Notes under the pieces: generated by a model
Told to the model about the DNA's origin: nothing
Databases searched by the model: none
Seen by the model: the letters and a program-made list of their open reading frames with translations, nothing else
Shown here: positions 1 through 11,581 of the stretch, in pieces
How positions within the stretch are numbered: the stretch's first letter is position 1
How the letters are laid out: every line of letters starts with the position of its first letter
NCBI GenBank assembly: GCA_050084515.1
Contig: CM114273.1
Span: 35,154,001-35,218,000, forward strand
From: Blasia pusilla
Taxonomy: Eukaryota; Marchantiophyta; Marchantiopsida; Blasiales
Direction: 5' to 3'
DNA length: 64,000 nt
Made by a program: the position numbers and the translations under genes

Positions 1-1064
1 GAGATCCAACACATGAGGATTGAGGACTGAGTCTCCACTCCCCCAACTCTATCCCGAGTCCCTGACTCCTACAACAACGATGCGGCTCGGATGAGCGTCT
101 AAGACTGGGAATGAGTCACACACTCGCATGTCCAACTCGCGGATCTGGATGAGGTGTGTCGGGCAGCCGATTACTTTCGTTCAATCCTTCTCTACTTCTC
201 GTCACCTACGGTGGATTGCAAGCAGTACAACTGAGCAGCATGGAGCAGCTTGAGTTAGTAGCCTAGAACCAAACTGACCTCAGACGGACCAGCGAGGAGC
301 AATAGAGCATTGAGCGAACACTCATATCAGTGAATAGTGGGCAAGGACTCGAGGAGCAGCGACTCAACGGGTGAGTGTTGAGTAAGCACTAAGTGGAGAC
401 GAGTAAGAACTAAGAAATCACACCAATGAGCATTGAGAGCAGCGAGGAGTAAACAGTAAACACAATGACGAGCCTGCAACGAAGCGTCGAGGACGGCGCA
501 CGAGCAGCGAGCAACGAGCAGCGAGGAGCAGCAGTGCAGCACGGTGAGCAGGAGCAACACGGTAAGCACGGTGGGCAACGAGCAAGGAGCAACAAGGACG
601 GCGAGGAGCAGCACGATGAGCAACAAGGAGGCTTAGCAGTAAGCACGAGTCTCCGACGAGCATTCAAGGACTCGAAGGAGAGAGGAGCAAATGGGAGTCA
701 AGTTGCAAATGCCTCGACCCCTACTCCCCTGACTCCTTCTCTCCCGAAATGTGAACTACCGTGAGTGCCGTTAGATCATCCGCAGCCTAGAAGGGATGGC
801 TGGATGAACGCTGCCCCCTTATCCACTACCCTCTTTACACCTGTCGGGGCCCGACACCTCCTTCCCTCTATCGGGAAATGCCTGCACCCTTCAATTAGTC
901 CCGATTACGCTGCCGGGAAATTCCAACCGCTTTCCTCAAAACGTCCGGCACTTGTGACTTGAAGCAGCTCACTTCCGACGATTTCTGATTCCTGTTCAGT
1001 TTCGTCCCGGGCCTGAATCGCGCACACCGGGAAATTTCGAATTTTTCCGCAAGTCTTTACAAAG
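1..1064. other. Low-complexity non-genic DNA
   Basis: I see no credible gene here. From about 330 to 680 the sequence is built from shuffled GAGCAGC, GAGCAAC and AAGCACG words, so open frames in several phases are composition artefacts (Leu/Cys-rich on one strand, Gln/Glu/Arg-rich on the other). From about 840 to 1060 there are scattered GCCGGGAAATT and TCGGGAAAT-like words. Confidence 0.5.
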
Positions 1065-1136
1065 GATGCCGGTACTGTCCGAACCTTGGACGGGACAAAA
1101 GATGCCGGTACTGTCCGAACCTTGGAAAGGACAGAC
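1065..1136. repeat. Two-copy 36-bp tandem duplication
   Basis: A unit beginning GATGCCGGTACTGTCCGAAC occurs at 1065 and again at 1101, giving a 36-bp period. The second copy differs near its end. The duplication lengthens a small open frame, but there is no other sign of a gene. Confidence 0.8.
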
Positions 1137-2119
1137 TCTGGAATCTCCGAAGACAGCAAACTACTTCTCCACTGCTGAGAGAAGGAGGCACTCGACCACC
1201 ACCACCGCATTGGCAGCCTTGGAAACGGACAGGGTCCCGGAACGCTAGTCATACGTAGAAATGCATGTAAGGACGCTTTGGTGAATCGCATTCGTCCAGA
1301 AGAGTGAAAGAGACCTGGAATTCTCAGGAAAGATCAATACTGAGCACTGGAAATGGTCTCGTTCTCACATTCTTTCTTCCGTAGATTGTCCACCTAGTTC
1401 GTAGTTACTTCATGTGAAAGAGAATTGAAATCCACATCAATGTTTCACTTTTTTACAACCAGCTGTTCAGAACTAAACAACGTCCCCAATGGATCTGATC
1501 GAGAATTCATCATGTACAAAACTGACCTAAATTGGGGACATCGTTTCGATTGTCACAGACGCTCTGGGAACTATTTATTTATGATTGTATGCTTATCAGA
1601 TTGACCTTGCTAGTGCAGGCCTTTCTCTACATCCTATTGCAGGCATTCAATCATATAGCAATTCGACCAACGGATAGCCGTTGCTAATAACATGAGACTT
1701 GACTCGCAATCGAATATGCAACTGTAGAAATCTTGTGATGCTGAAGAGTACACTCTTAGCCATGGAGGATCAAATAGGTGTCTCTAAGCAGATCTACGAA
1801 AATCATCGCCTCAGAAAGAAACATTCCTCAAGGAAATTTAGGAGACGGTCATAGAATAATTGGAAGATGGTCGGCTGAGGAAGATGTTCACACACCGTCG
1901 TCTCAACTCCTCATCAGTTGCATGCCAAACGAATCTCATCTCACTCCCTAATTCAAGTTTCCCACCAACTATTTCATGTTTGATCAAAGATCAGAACGAG
2001 GAAACCTGATGTGTTTTACTCGTTCTGATCACTCAAACGAAGGACTCGACTTCCAGATGCTGGGATCCAGGGTTTAGGGTGATGTGACCTTCGATCCATA
2101 CGCATGTACGCACGACGTC
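1137..2119. other. Intergenic, no gene recognised
   Basis: No open frame with recognisable protein sequence is seen. The region lies just downstream of the minus-strand acyltransferase, so its right end should contain that gene's 3' UTR. I found no strong polyadenylation signal to place its end. Confidence 0.4.
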
Positions 2120-3881
2120 TCATGTCGCCAACACTTCCAGAAAGCTGGGGTCCGCCAAGAGATATGAGAGGAGGACCTCGGGCAAGGATATCAAAGCAGC
2201 TACATATTCCGCTCCCAACGCACTTGGCTGCAGCACGCAAATAGGCTCCGTTGTCAGTCGATGATTTCCCGCAAAACAGGGCTTACCGTATCCGAAATCC
2301 ACTTCATCCAAAGGGAACCGCACTTGCGAGGTTATGAACATCCCGGGTCGCTCAAAGAATGAGCCCCGAGTCCTGGGAGGCTGATCCACCGGCGATTCCG
2401 AGCTCCACTTCACGACGGTGCGGATGAGCGTATCAACATCCTGTCTCACGCAGCCATGCACCATCTCTGCAAGTTCGCGAAGGGATGAGGCGAGGAGACG
2501 ACTCGAAGCCACCGGAGGTATGACGGATCCCGCAAAGCAGTTGCCAAAGTAGCGTGGGAATGGCGGATCGAGCTTCATCCGTATTTCAACCAAAGATGAG
2601 AAGAAAATCGGTTTGTGATTTGATATCCCGTTGGCGGATTCCCACCGCGCCATAGCTCTGGCTAAAGACAGCCAAAGTAAAGCAGAGATTGTATCCATAG
2701 TTGAGATCATTACGCCACCGGCACCGATTGACACATTGAAGGATCTACGAAGTTCTGCGATCGCCTCCCTACTGATTTGGAACAGCTCGAACCGGCATTC
2801 ATTCACCTCATTAGCTCCTGAGATCTCCTGGAACCTCTGATTCTCACGCGTAGCAGACGCAAGAGCGTCATGCTGATGGGTTTGCCCGCCACGGTCCTGA
2901 CACTCGTCTTCGAACTTTTGAAGTAGAGATTGTAGGGAAGTTCTATTGTGATCTGGAAGAGGAAATGTCGAGGGGTCATCTCCGCGACATATACTGGTCC
3001 AGGCCTTCAGAAACTGCATGAAACCACTACCGTCTGCTACCGCATGATTGTAGGATGCGCACAAAGCGACCGCTCCACATTGAAACCTTGTCACCTACAA
3101 TTTGAAGAGTGGGCCAGGAAGGGTTCCAAAGTTCAGCACGCGGTGACAATGGTCGTCATCGAACTTCTCTTACCTATTGACTGTGCCACCATTGACCGTC
3201 GGTATTGCTAGGCAGTACCAGGCTGTCAACAATTGAAGAAGATGCAATGAGATCAACAAAGCTCAGCCTAGCTCGAACAGCAAGCGTACATTAAGTCTCA
3301 GAGCAACATCAGCACGAGAAACGGAAACGCAGTTCAGGAGGAAAGAAAATTGTTAAGCTGACTTGAACAATAAGACTTGGTTTGGCCGATTTGAAGTCGG
3401 TTCGAACGTCCTGCCCGACGGCAGCCAAACCAGCCAAGAATGGCATCGGTTTGAACTTGACACCAAAGCTTCCGCACACAGACTCCAGGGGCTTATCCAC
3501 AGTAGCCTCCACGAAATACGCCCCTTCATCGTTGCACCACAATCGAAGAGGGCACTTCGCGCCGTCGCTTGTCCAAACGGCACTGCCTGCGAGCGGATAG
3601 TACAATTCCAGAGCCTTCCCCAGCGATACCTTCAATCCATCTGCCCATTTCCCGTACCCCGCGTCCCATGCCGATTTTCCCACGCCAAAATCGTGCCTAT
3701 ACACGAAAATGAAGCTCGAGTAGACATGCCTGTGAGGAAGGTCGAGAGACGTGAAGTCCTGAAACTCGGCATGCCTAATCTCCTCCCCAAGAATTCCCGT
3801 CACTGCAGGTTTTACTCTGGAAATCACCACGCTGTCGAAGTTGTGCGTGTAATGCTCTTGCAATGTGGTGGATGTTCCCAT
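2120..3881 (-). CDS. BAHD acyltransferase, two exons
   Basis: This gene encodes a plant BAHD acyltransferase, an enzyme that transfers an acyl group from acyl-CoA to an alcohol or amine acceptor, normally in the cytosol. Exon 1 is 3881-3363 (173 codons) and exon 2 is 3094-2120 (324 codons plus TGA). The 268-bp intron has a GT donor (GTCAGC) and an acceptor ending TTGTAG, and it interrupts the conserved Val-Gln-Val-Thr-x-Phe segment, a usual BAHD intron site. The product is about 497 residues; the family is typically 430-460. The catalytic HxxxD box is HAVAD near residues 190-194. The structural DFGWG box is present as DFGYG near residue 439. A YYPLAGS segment typical of the family lies in exon 1. 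I chose the ATG at 3881 because it gives a normal BAHD N-terminus; the frame stays open upstream to about 4103. No stop or frameshift is visible, so it may be functional. The acceptor cannot be told from sequence; hydroxycinnamoyltransferase-like is only a guess. Confidence 0.9.
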
Positions 3882-4103
3882 TTCAGCAATAGCTATAACT
3901 CTCCTCCGAGCTCGCGGCTGTATCAATTTTCTCGGCTTTTCCCGATCGGTACTCTTGGGGGCCCACGATGTGGGGCCCGTAGGTATCCGAGGATCGATGG
4001 TTGCAAGGTCAAGTTTCGACCGGTGACATGCTCTGACAGGACAGTAAAACTGGTAGTTGAGCCCTCTGCCCATGGAATTTCCTCTGGAATTTCGTACACA
4101 CAT

Positions 4104-5140
4104 GGCTTTGGTCTACAAGTACGGAATACTGCGGGCCTCGTGAGGTGTAACCACGCGTGGCAGATTGCATGTGTCCAGGGCTCAGATTTTCGCATGTTGC
4201 CGGCACATGGGTAACTAGGTATTCAGTTCTCCCCCGACTTTCCACTCGTTTATGCTTGCAAGAATGCTCGGCAAGTTTCGCTCTAACTTAGCAACCTACA
4301 AGAATTCAGTCGGGTGTTCGGGTTTACATAAGTTTAAAATGCTAGTTAAGGTATCTTAACGTACCTATTACCCTAGTTAAATATGGCATTTAGGACCCGG
4401 CAAATTCATTCTTACTTGGAAAATGCATGAGGTCTTGATATTTTATTTTGAAATATTACCGATCTCTCCTGAATATTTTCCTGAAAATTGCCACTTAATT
4501 ATGGGAGGTCACTCAAACCACTGCGTTGTCGTATCGAGAGCCTTTTTTCAAGTAAAGACAGGTTTTTTAACTGCGGTACACGTGATCGATGCAAGGTGAA
4601 TTCTCTAAGAGTTTCAATACAAAATTATTATGCATACTCTCCATTCTCTCACGACAGGTATCACAAATGAAAGTGCTGAACCGATCACTTCTTCGTAATA
4701 TCGGACCCCGAAATTCCTAATTATAAAATCCGTATAAACTATTTTACGCTTGCACACAAAGAAGATAGCACAACTAGTGTTAAACCCTACTGGAGCAGGT
4801 CTATTGACATCCATTGATCGCTATATAAGGACGTAGATTAACTAATATTTCATTTTGGCTTTTGCCACCGTCATTGTTACTTCTTCTAAGCTCAACCTTA
4901 GTTGAGGTGGGCTGCGGCTTTGCAATCCCTTTTCCTTCCATATGTGACGATAGGAAGAATCACCGGAGTTGGAGATTGCATGACCTGGTTCATGAACGCC
5001 TCCCCAAAGTGATAAACTAAATACCGAGTGAACGAGTGCCTATCTACAAAGAGTACCTTGACATGGTATGGATTGAGGAAAGGAAAGTCGGACACTACTC
5101 GTGTTCCACCCCTATCCATGCTTGATAGACATTCTCTACT
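4104..5140. other. Upstream/intergenic region of the acyltransferase
   Basis: The first part should hold the promoter and 5' UTR of the minus-strand acyltransferase. The DNA is AT-rich from about 4320 to 4880. I could not assign a TATA box with confidence, and no coding sequence is recognisable. Confidence 0.35.
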
Positions 5141-5149
5141 CCCCTCAAG

Positions 5150-5381
5150 AATAGACTTTGGCGGAATAATTCTCCCAAGAGGGGTAACCCACTCTCATTG
5201 GGAAAGTAACAAGCCAAAACATTCACTATTTTAGTATGACTATACTCTCTAAGGTGACAAACCTCTCATCTCCACACACACACCACACTCTAAAAATCTC
5301 TTAAAGAATAGACCATGGTCAAGCTATTCTCCCAAGAGGGATGATCCACTCTCATTGGAAGAGCAAGAAATCCCAAAGCCA
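5150..5381. repeat. Diverged direct duplication, about 158-bp period
   Basis: A segment beginning GAATAGAC, with ATTCTCCCAAGAGGG and CCACTCTCATTGG further in, occurs at about 5150-5221 and again at about 5308-5381 with substitutions and small indels. It lies just outside the gypsy 3' end to its right. No protein is encoded. Confidence 0.65.
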
Positions 5382-5949
5382 TACACTCAAGAATGAAACG
5401 AAAGACTCAAGATGTGGAATAGAAGGTGATGGACCCTTGAAGGTCCCTCCTCTTTATATACTCACAAATGATCCACAAGAGTACGAAATAGAGCTAATCT
5501 TATCTTGTGCCACACGGCTTCCTCTCAAGGCTTAGCCAATCACATTTTGACACAAGTAGATTCCCTCTTTTCTCTTCCAAAATATCCTCTTTTACCCATT
5601 TGATATTTTCCAAATTATCCCAACTACCCTAGTCACCAACGAAGACTACTTTTGCTTTTCATTAAAATAACTACTTTATTTTTATAAATTCATCTTTTAT
5701 TAATTACCTCTTTTTCTAAAGTTGGGCCCGCATAAAAGAGGCACCATAAAAAGGTTTAAACATAAGAATTTCCTTTTTTTAAGCCAATTTACTAATGTCG
5801 TGCGAATCCACATCGTCATACAACATACATCGCTTACATACCATACTCACATACATATATAACATAGACAAGAGCATCCACAAACATAAGTGTACCACAA
5901 CTACTGTACTCTGAGCTAGAAATCCGACAAACTTGCGTTCCATACATCT

Positions 5950-6826
5950 CCAGAATTGCAAATCCGACATCGCTTCCGCCCAGATTTCATGCACGTAAAA
6001 ATCCGCACCGCTCCACACACTCAAGCAGATAGCTTCATATGAGATCACAATACAAGTAGCAACAGAAACCTCTCACTCGATCTGGATGAACTTCAACAGA
6101 GCTTCCGCATTCGAAGCTCTCCACATCAGAAAACCCTCGAACACGAACTAGAATCTTCAATCCTTGATAACTTCAAACTCCCTTGACGAAATCTGGCGAT
6201 CTAAAGCGCGTTGGTAAGCTCTCAGCAAGGCGCTTCTTTCCCAACCAACCACGCACCAGATTCCCACCTCCAACATAGGCCACAAGCCACGAACATCCAT
6301 GGCTGAGTACACAATCAACCCTAACCAGATCCTACTAATCCACGATCGAAGCTACCATCGATCTACTCTAGTTCTTTGAGTGAAATCTATGAAAGACCTA
6401 CTGTCGTAAAACACGTATAGAATCACATACAATCGAGCTAAACCCACTCCACGATAGGAGAATCCAGGTTGAAGCTTGCGGGAACCACCATAGCCAAGAG
6501 CTCTACTCACTACCAAGGCTAACTCCCAACGCAACAGGCTCAACTCAAAGAAGTGACTGTTCTTCGGGTGCACTCCACACTATATCCTCCAACCTAAGAG
6601 CGGGCCCTACTGGGAAAGTCAACCCAACTGAGTAACCCCCAACCCTATGTATGAAACCGCATCTCTACCTAGCCACTACGGTCCTACATAAGGTATGGCC
6701 TCTACTAGCACACTATACTCTACGACATAATCCGCATGGTCATGACACTTAGTACTAATAAAACTCTATCTAACATTTAATGAGGAAGGATTTTACACAC
6801 TGGTTGATTTTACTATATGATATTCA
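5950..6826 (-). mobile_element. Ty3/gypsy 3' LTR (partial, relic A)
   Basis: On the minus strand a purine-rich tract, read as TTGGAGGGGA (plus 6827-6836), directly follows the gypsy integrase reading frame and is followed by TGAATATC. This is the expected order polypurine tract then 3' LTR start, so the LTR begins at 6826. Its far end is not certain; I extend it to a GGGCGGAAGCGATGTC-like motif (5966-5980) that also occurs in the leader or LTR regions near 23.4 and 56.7 kb. The only 5' LTR would lie upstream of the lost part of the element, so the LTR pair cannot be compared. Confidence 0.5.
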
Positions 6827-6916
6827 TCCCCTCCAAACTTGCACATCCTCCGATATGTGTTGAAAACATCGAGACTTCTTGCTATAGACTTATTTATGTT
6901 GTGCCTCTAGACACAT

Positions 6917-7505
6917 TCAATCGAAATCAAGAAATCCTTCACGTATACGGAAAATCTTGACCCTTTTTCCTACAATGGGCAGCTTGAGAATTATGCCATC
7001 TAGTTCACGTAGTTTGTAAGTGGCATTGTCAAAAGCAAAGACTATAACGTATGGACCAAATCAACGACGTGCAAACTTCTTAATTGTACTATGTTGGTTA
7101 TTGAGGCTATTGTTGTGGACCAAGACCCAATCTCCTTCTCTTATCGGCTCCTTCCAAAATCGATGAGTTTTTTCGAATCGCTCCTTATTTTTCAACCTTG
7201 CTTCCTTCATTTTGACTAATGCTTCTGTAATATCTTCTTCCCGCCGCTCTAGCTACTGTTTGATAGGGAAGTGCTAGGAGCTCTTCCCTATCAAGCTCGT
7301 CTTCCCACGGCAAACCCATCCAAGTGGGTATATCTCCTTCTGCTGGCATTATCGGCTTTTGACCAGTCATCAACTCTATAGGCATGAACCCTATAATGGT
7401 GCTGTGAATGGTTCTATCTGCCCTTAAAGCAAATGGAAGTAATCTAGGCCAATCAGCATAACGATCTCCACACGCCTTTACCAATGCTTGAATTTACTAT
7501 ACGAC
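6917..7505 (-). pseudogene. Ty3/gypsy integrase C-terminal part, decayed
   Basis: Reading on the minus strand from 7505, the translation matches the C-terminal part of gypsy pol: the end of the integrase core (PFALRADRT, PIELMTGQKP, LPWEDEL), then a Lys/Arg-rich linker and the GPY-like C-terminal module (FGPYVIV, ATYKLRELDG), ending at a TGA at 6917-6919. It is broken by a frameshift with a stop near 7250-7265 and by a TGA at 7061-7063 that replaces an expected Trp just before the FGPY segment. Everything upstream of about 7505 (gag, protease, RT, RNase H, the integrase catalytic core) is missing, so this is a 5'-truncated relic. It differs in sequence from the element at the right end of the window. 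Confidence 0.85.
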
Positions 7506-7859
7506 AGCGTGGCATCGGCTTACATCAATCATTTTTATGATTATGGTGGGAGAGAATCATTTTTATATTCAAACATTTCTTTTTATGATATATGGCCTCT
7601 CATCCAGCACGCCTTTGTGCTATCACTTGAGGTGCGAAGGCAAGTCGATTAAATTATAAGGCACATATTTACAGATAGTAATGAATAATTTAAATTATTC
7701 CTCATTTCTAAGTTGTGCATTGACTAGATACACTAAAAGGATGGATGTTATGCTCATACACATCATTACATTTTTAAAATTTTGTGCGGAGAGATTATTG
7801 GATACAAGAATGATTCATGAAATTGCAACCCGTTGGATTCACACGGGTCGCCATAATGG

Positions 7860-8060
7860 GGAAGAGGAAAAAAAATTTTGTGGGAGTGACTAAGAATAGA
7901 GAACAAAATTGTAAAATATGTTCCAAAAATTTCTTTCCTCTCTTCAACCGAAAGGAAACTCTCTTCAAATTATAAGAAACTCTCTTTAAAAAAAGAATCT
8001 CTTTGGGTTGATAATAGTTTCCTCTCTCCTCTCTTCCTCTCTTCCTCTCCTCTTACCACT
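7860..8060. repeat. Dispersed ~200-bp repeat, copy 1
   Basis: This block begins GGAAGAGGAAAAAAA, contains TGTGGGAGTG, CTCTTCAACC, GGAAACTCTCTTCAAA and TCTCTTTGGGTTGA in order, and ends with repeated CTCTTCC and CTCCTCTTACCAC. A clearly related copy in the same orientation lies at 45193-45370. Inside it, CTTCAACC and GGTTGAAG-type arms could form a hairpin. The size suggests a MITE or another short non-autonomous repeat. I did not find clean terminal repeats or target duplications. Confidence 0.7.
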
Positions 8061-8209
8061 CCCCTTGGTTTGTCAAGATGTTCCAACGAAATTGTCCCCA
8101 AACCGTTTGGGAGAAGATATCGTAAGTTCAACTTAAAATGCTCCTTATGAAAAATCTTCATGCTTTTGAATGGGACGATAACATACAAAATTAATTATCT
8201 ATTTGCAAA

Positions 8210-9110
8210 GTGTAGTCATCATTGATTGGTGGAAAATCACTTGGACTATTGGCGTTGACTCCGGAAGGAGAAAAGGATGAGGAAGTGTTGGAGAGCAGGG
8301 CTAAGAAAACGTCGTCATCGAAATCACCAACTACAGTGAGAAATTTACATGACCTCTATGATCCTCCTGATGCTACTAAATCCTTCCTCCTATTAGTTTC
8401 ACATTAATATTTTTATTCTCATCACGTTGAGTGTCCATAGGGAAAAAAGAAGACCAAGGGATTGCTTAGGTCGGAAAACCAGACTCCACCGTCATCGAGC
8501 TCTCCTACTCATGTGAGCAAGCCAATTAATCATTCTTAATGTATGTTTTCGCATCCTCTTCTTTCACTGATGTAGAACATAAGTTCTCATTATGTTGAGC
8601 ATTTTGGCACTACAAAGGGAGAAAAGAAGAGCATGGGTCTACTTAGGACGGAAAAGCAGACTCCAACGACATTAACTTCTCCTACTCAGATGAGCAATCC
8701 ATCTAATCATTTGTAGCGCATTTTTTCACAACCTCCTCTTTCACTAATGTAGAAGTTAAGTTTTCATCATGTCGAATATTCTGGCATTACATAGGGAGAA
8801 AAAGGAGGAGGTGGGACTCCTTGGGAGGGGAAAGGAGACTCCAATTGCATCGACTTCTCAAACTCAAGTGAACAACCCAAATAATGATTCCTTGCACATT
8901 TTTTTGCAGCCTCCTTTTTCCCTCCATGTGTCTACATCAGAACTTAAAGTTCCCATTATGTCGAGGATCTTGGCCCTCCACAAGGAGAAAAGGGGAGTGA
9001 GGGACTCTAGTATTCGAAAAAGCTCACTACAACTTTATTGGCTTATTTGACTAAAGTGAGCAACCAAGTAAGGATTCCTAAAGCATCTTTAGTTCTCATT
9101 ATGTTGAGCG
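8210..9110 (+). repeat. Tandem array of ~185-bp units resembling duplicated exons
   Basis: About four to five diverged units follow one another. Each carries a core of type CATTATGTCGAG..TTGGC..., then a Gly/Lys-rich coding-like stretch ending in ACTCAAGTGAGCAA. The TGAGCAA boundary, which looks like a GTGAGC splice donor, recurs near 8335, 8512, 8692, 8871 and 9056. Polypyrimidine tracts ending in AG, such as TTTTTTTGCAG near 8910 and CACTAATGTAG near 8750, recur before each core. The arrangement looks like a tandemly duplicated exon-intron unit with exons of about 120 bp. Several units have in-frame stops or altered donors, so the array may be decayed. I do not recognise the protein. Confidence 0.65.
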
Positions 9111-9189
9111 TCTCCACACTTAACTGTCAAGGCGCCATTCTGAAAAAAAATCCTCATGTATTGGTTCCATCCAGGAGTCACTCAATGGA

Positions 9190-9732
9190 ATGCATAGTTG
9201 GTCAATGTCACAGTGTTCAACAGTTGGTGACTCCCAACTTAGAAAATTAGTAAATATTTTCCTCAGGAATAACTTAGCCGCTGCCCTCAAAAAAATGGAT
9301 TCTATAGACTCTACAAGCATTTTAACAATTAAAAATTTTAATGAAAAGAAAAAAGATACACAAGATGCACCTCAAGCTCTAGTGTCTATAAGGCATGCGG
9401 ATGAGGTGAGAAGTACATTTCCAAAGAAAGTTGCTAGGCCAAAAAATAAAGGGAGAATGAACACTAACGTCGCCAAGACACGTAGAGCTAGTACCACGTC
9501 CAAGGCTTCTTTGGGAACTATGGACCGGGAACTAGCAGAAAAAATCACAAAAAGGATCCCAAATGGACCAATTTCAAGGACAAATGGAGATACTCTCGAT
9601 TTGAGCACTTCTCGGGAAATTTTAGACATGAATCCTTCAAAAAAAATGAAGAAAAAAAATCCATATCCAACACATAGAACAACTCCCAAGAGTAATAGGA
9701 ACATTAGCAACAAGAGACCTCTTCCTTGGTAA
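9190..9732 (+). CDS. Hypothetical lysine-rich protein, 180 aa
   Basis: This open frame directly follows the tandem exon-like array and could be its 3' terminal exon rather than a separate gene. The product is basic, with many Lys, Arg, Ser and Thr residues and a KKMKKKNPYP-like cluster near its C-terminus. No domain or transmembrane segment is recognisable. It could be a disordered nuclear protein, but that is a guess from composition only. Confidence 0.35.
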   Translation: MHSWSMSQCSTVGDSQLRKLVNIFLRNNLAAALKKMDSIDSTSILTIKNFNEKKKDTQDAPQALVSIRHADEVRSTFPKKVARPKNKGRMNTNVAKTRRASTTSKASLGTMDRELAEKITKRIPNGPISRTNGDTLDLSTSREILDMNPSKKMKKKNPYPTHRTTPKSNRNISNKRPLPW

Positions 9733-9749
9733 GACTCAATGGGCATCAT

Positions 9750-11581
9750 CTATACTATTAGGGATTTCACACAAACTTTGATCATGCCGAATGAGATGTG
9801 AGATTACTAGCGAAGGTGGGTCCATAAATTTGACCATGGAGGAGAAAACCTACTTCTTGGAACCATTAGGGAATTTAAATAAGTGTGGAAATTAGATCTT
9901 TGGATTTTAGCACCTGGCGGCTGGAGTTTGAGGTGACATATAGTTTCTTGAAGCATCTTAATCGGAATTGAAATTCCGATTTATTCCCCTTTGACTGCTT
10001 TCTTATAATTGAATTATGAAGTGTAAGAGTTTTGCCCTTGCATCCCTCTTGCATACAAGGGGTGAACAAGTTTTTGTAATACTACCATTTTGATAGTTGA
10101 AATTTAAGGATTATGCCCTTGCATGTTATGTTTCATTCTCTTCTACACCCTTACATGGCATTTGTAGTTTTTTTATGCTTAGATTCCAAGATTTCACAGA
10201 AATGGACAAGTCTGTCCATGGGACGGAAATTCCCGAATATGACCAGGAATATGGAAAACCGATCGCGAGCATGGGTTTTTTTGGTGTCTGGGTCACTAGA
10301 AGGAAACATGTCCATTTCCACTAAAATATACAACTAGTTTTAGTGCATGTGTATAGTATACAACTACTACCACTAGTTTAGTTCCTAGTTGCAAAGGATG
10401 GGTCATATAGAACTCTAGTTGCAAGGATTCCACGGTGGCTTGACAATGTGGCAATTGACTAGAATGATTTTGTGTAGTCTTTTAGGACATGTTAAGTTGC
10501 CTTGTCATCCTTACTATATTTGACATGGCATTATCATGAGTATGACATGGCTTACGTCCATGTCATCCTATATTTCACTAGATCTAGTCATTGCAAATAT
10601 TAAAAGCTTGTATGACGATGATATGTGGACCAATTGCATTCTTTTTATTATCAAATTTGAGAATGTGCACTAAATGAAGTGTTTGAAGATCAGGTTTATC
10701 CCATCATTTGCATACATGTGTCATATACATTACCCATCGAGGTGGCCAAGTGTTTCTTTTTACTAACGATAGTACACTCCAACTAGATATAGTAGCATTT
10801 AAAGCACTACATGTGGTTAATCCAATGTAACCCGTCATATTTTCATATTAAGAGTAGTGATAGAAAGACTATTTTTAGTGCTCAATCTTGTACTAAAACC
10901 AATGGGACAACTATTCATGGTAATTTTTGGCACTATTTTTTGTTTTTGTTTCATTTGTGTGGGTGTGAAATATCTTCAAACAATCTGTTTCTTTATTTAT
11001 GGTTGCCATGCTTTGGAATTTTTAGTTCAGAAAGTAGAATGCATTAGAAAAGCATTTATACCAAGCATGAATCTTGCTTTAGTAATATAGTAACTAGGAC
11101 AACTCCATGATATAATCTAGTTTTTCTTAGCAATTGTAACGCATCTAGCTCTATGCATTAGAAAGAATAGAGATAATCCACTTTTCTAGACTTGTAAGAT
11201 TTTTATTGCACCATTCATTATACAAATGAGAACTACAAAGATAAAATATCCATATATCCACACTAGGATGATTATCAAACATAAGATGCCAATCACTTTG
11301 CTTGTTATTGCTGAAACTCAAATGAATATATTGTTTCAAAATGCATATTGTTGGCAAGGCTTAAACTTTGAGTCAGAAAAATAAACCAATTGCCCAAAAC
11401 ACGTAGGATCTCCTACTTCAACAAAAGAATGTAAGTTTCCACTTGATAGTGGCATTACATGCATTTCTATTCTGCAGTCAACATATCTACCAACTCTATG
11501 TCTCCAACAAACGTCCATATTAACATCAAAATATGTATGTTTCTGATTGTCTTAGGAGTCTAGCGGTACCATAACCTACTC
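9750..11581. other. AT-rich intergenic DNA
   Basis: Short open frames exist on both strands, but none gives a recognisable protein or overlaps a visible splice pattern. No tandem repeat of note was found. It lies between the lysine-rich ORF and the end of a minus-strand transposase-like gene. Confidence 0.4.

Noticed and set aside
327-764. Overlapping Leu/Cys-rich and Glu/Gln-rich ORFs
   Set aside because: Produced by the repeated GAGCAGC/GAGCAAC words on both strands.
3363-4214. 283-residue ORF on the plus strand
   Set aside because: Antisense to exon 1 of the BAHD acyltransferase, whose motifs and splice sites are clear.
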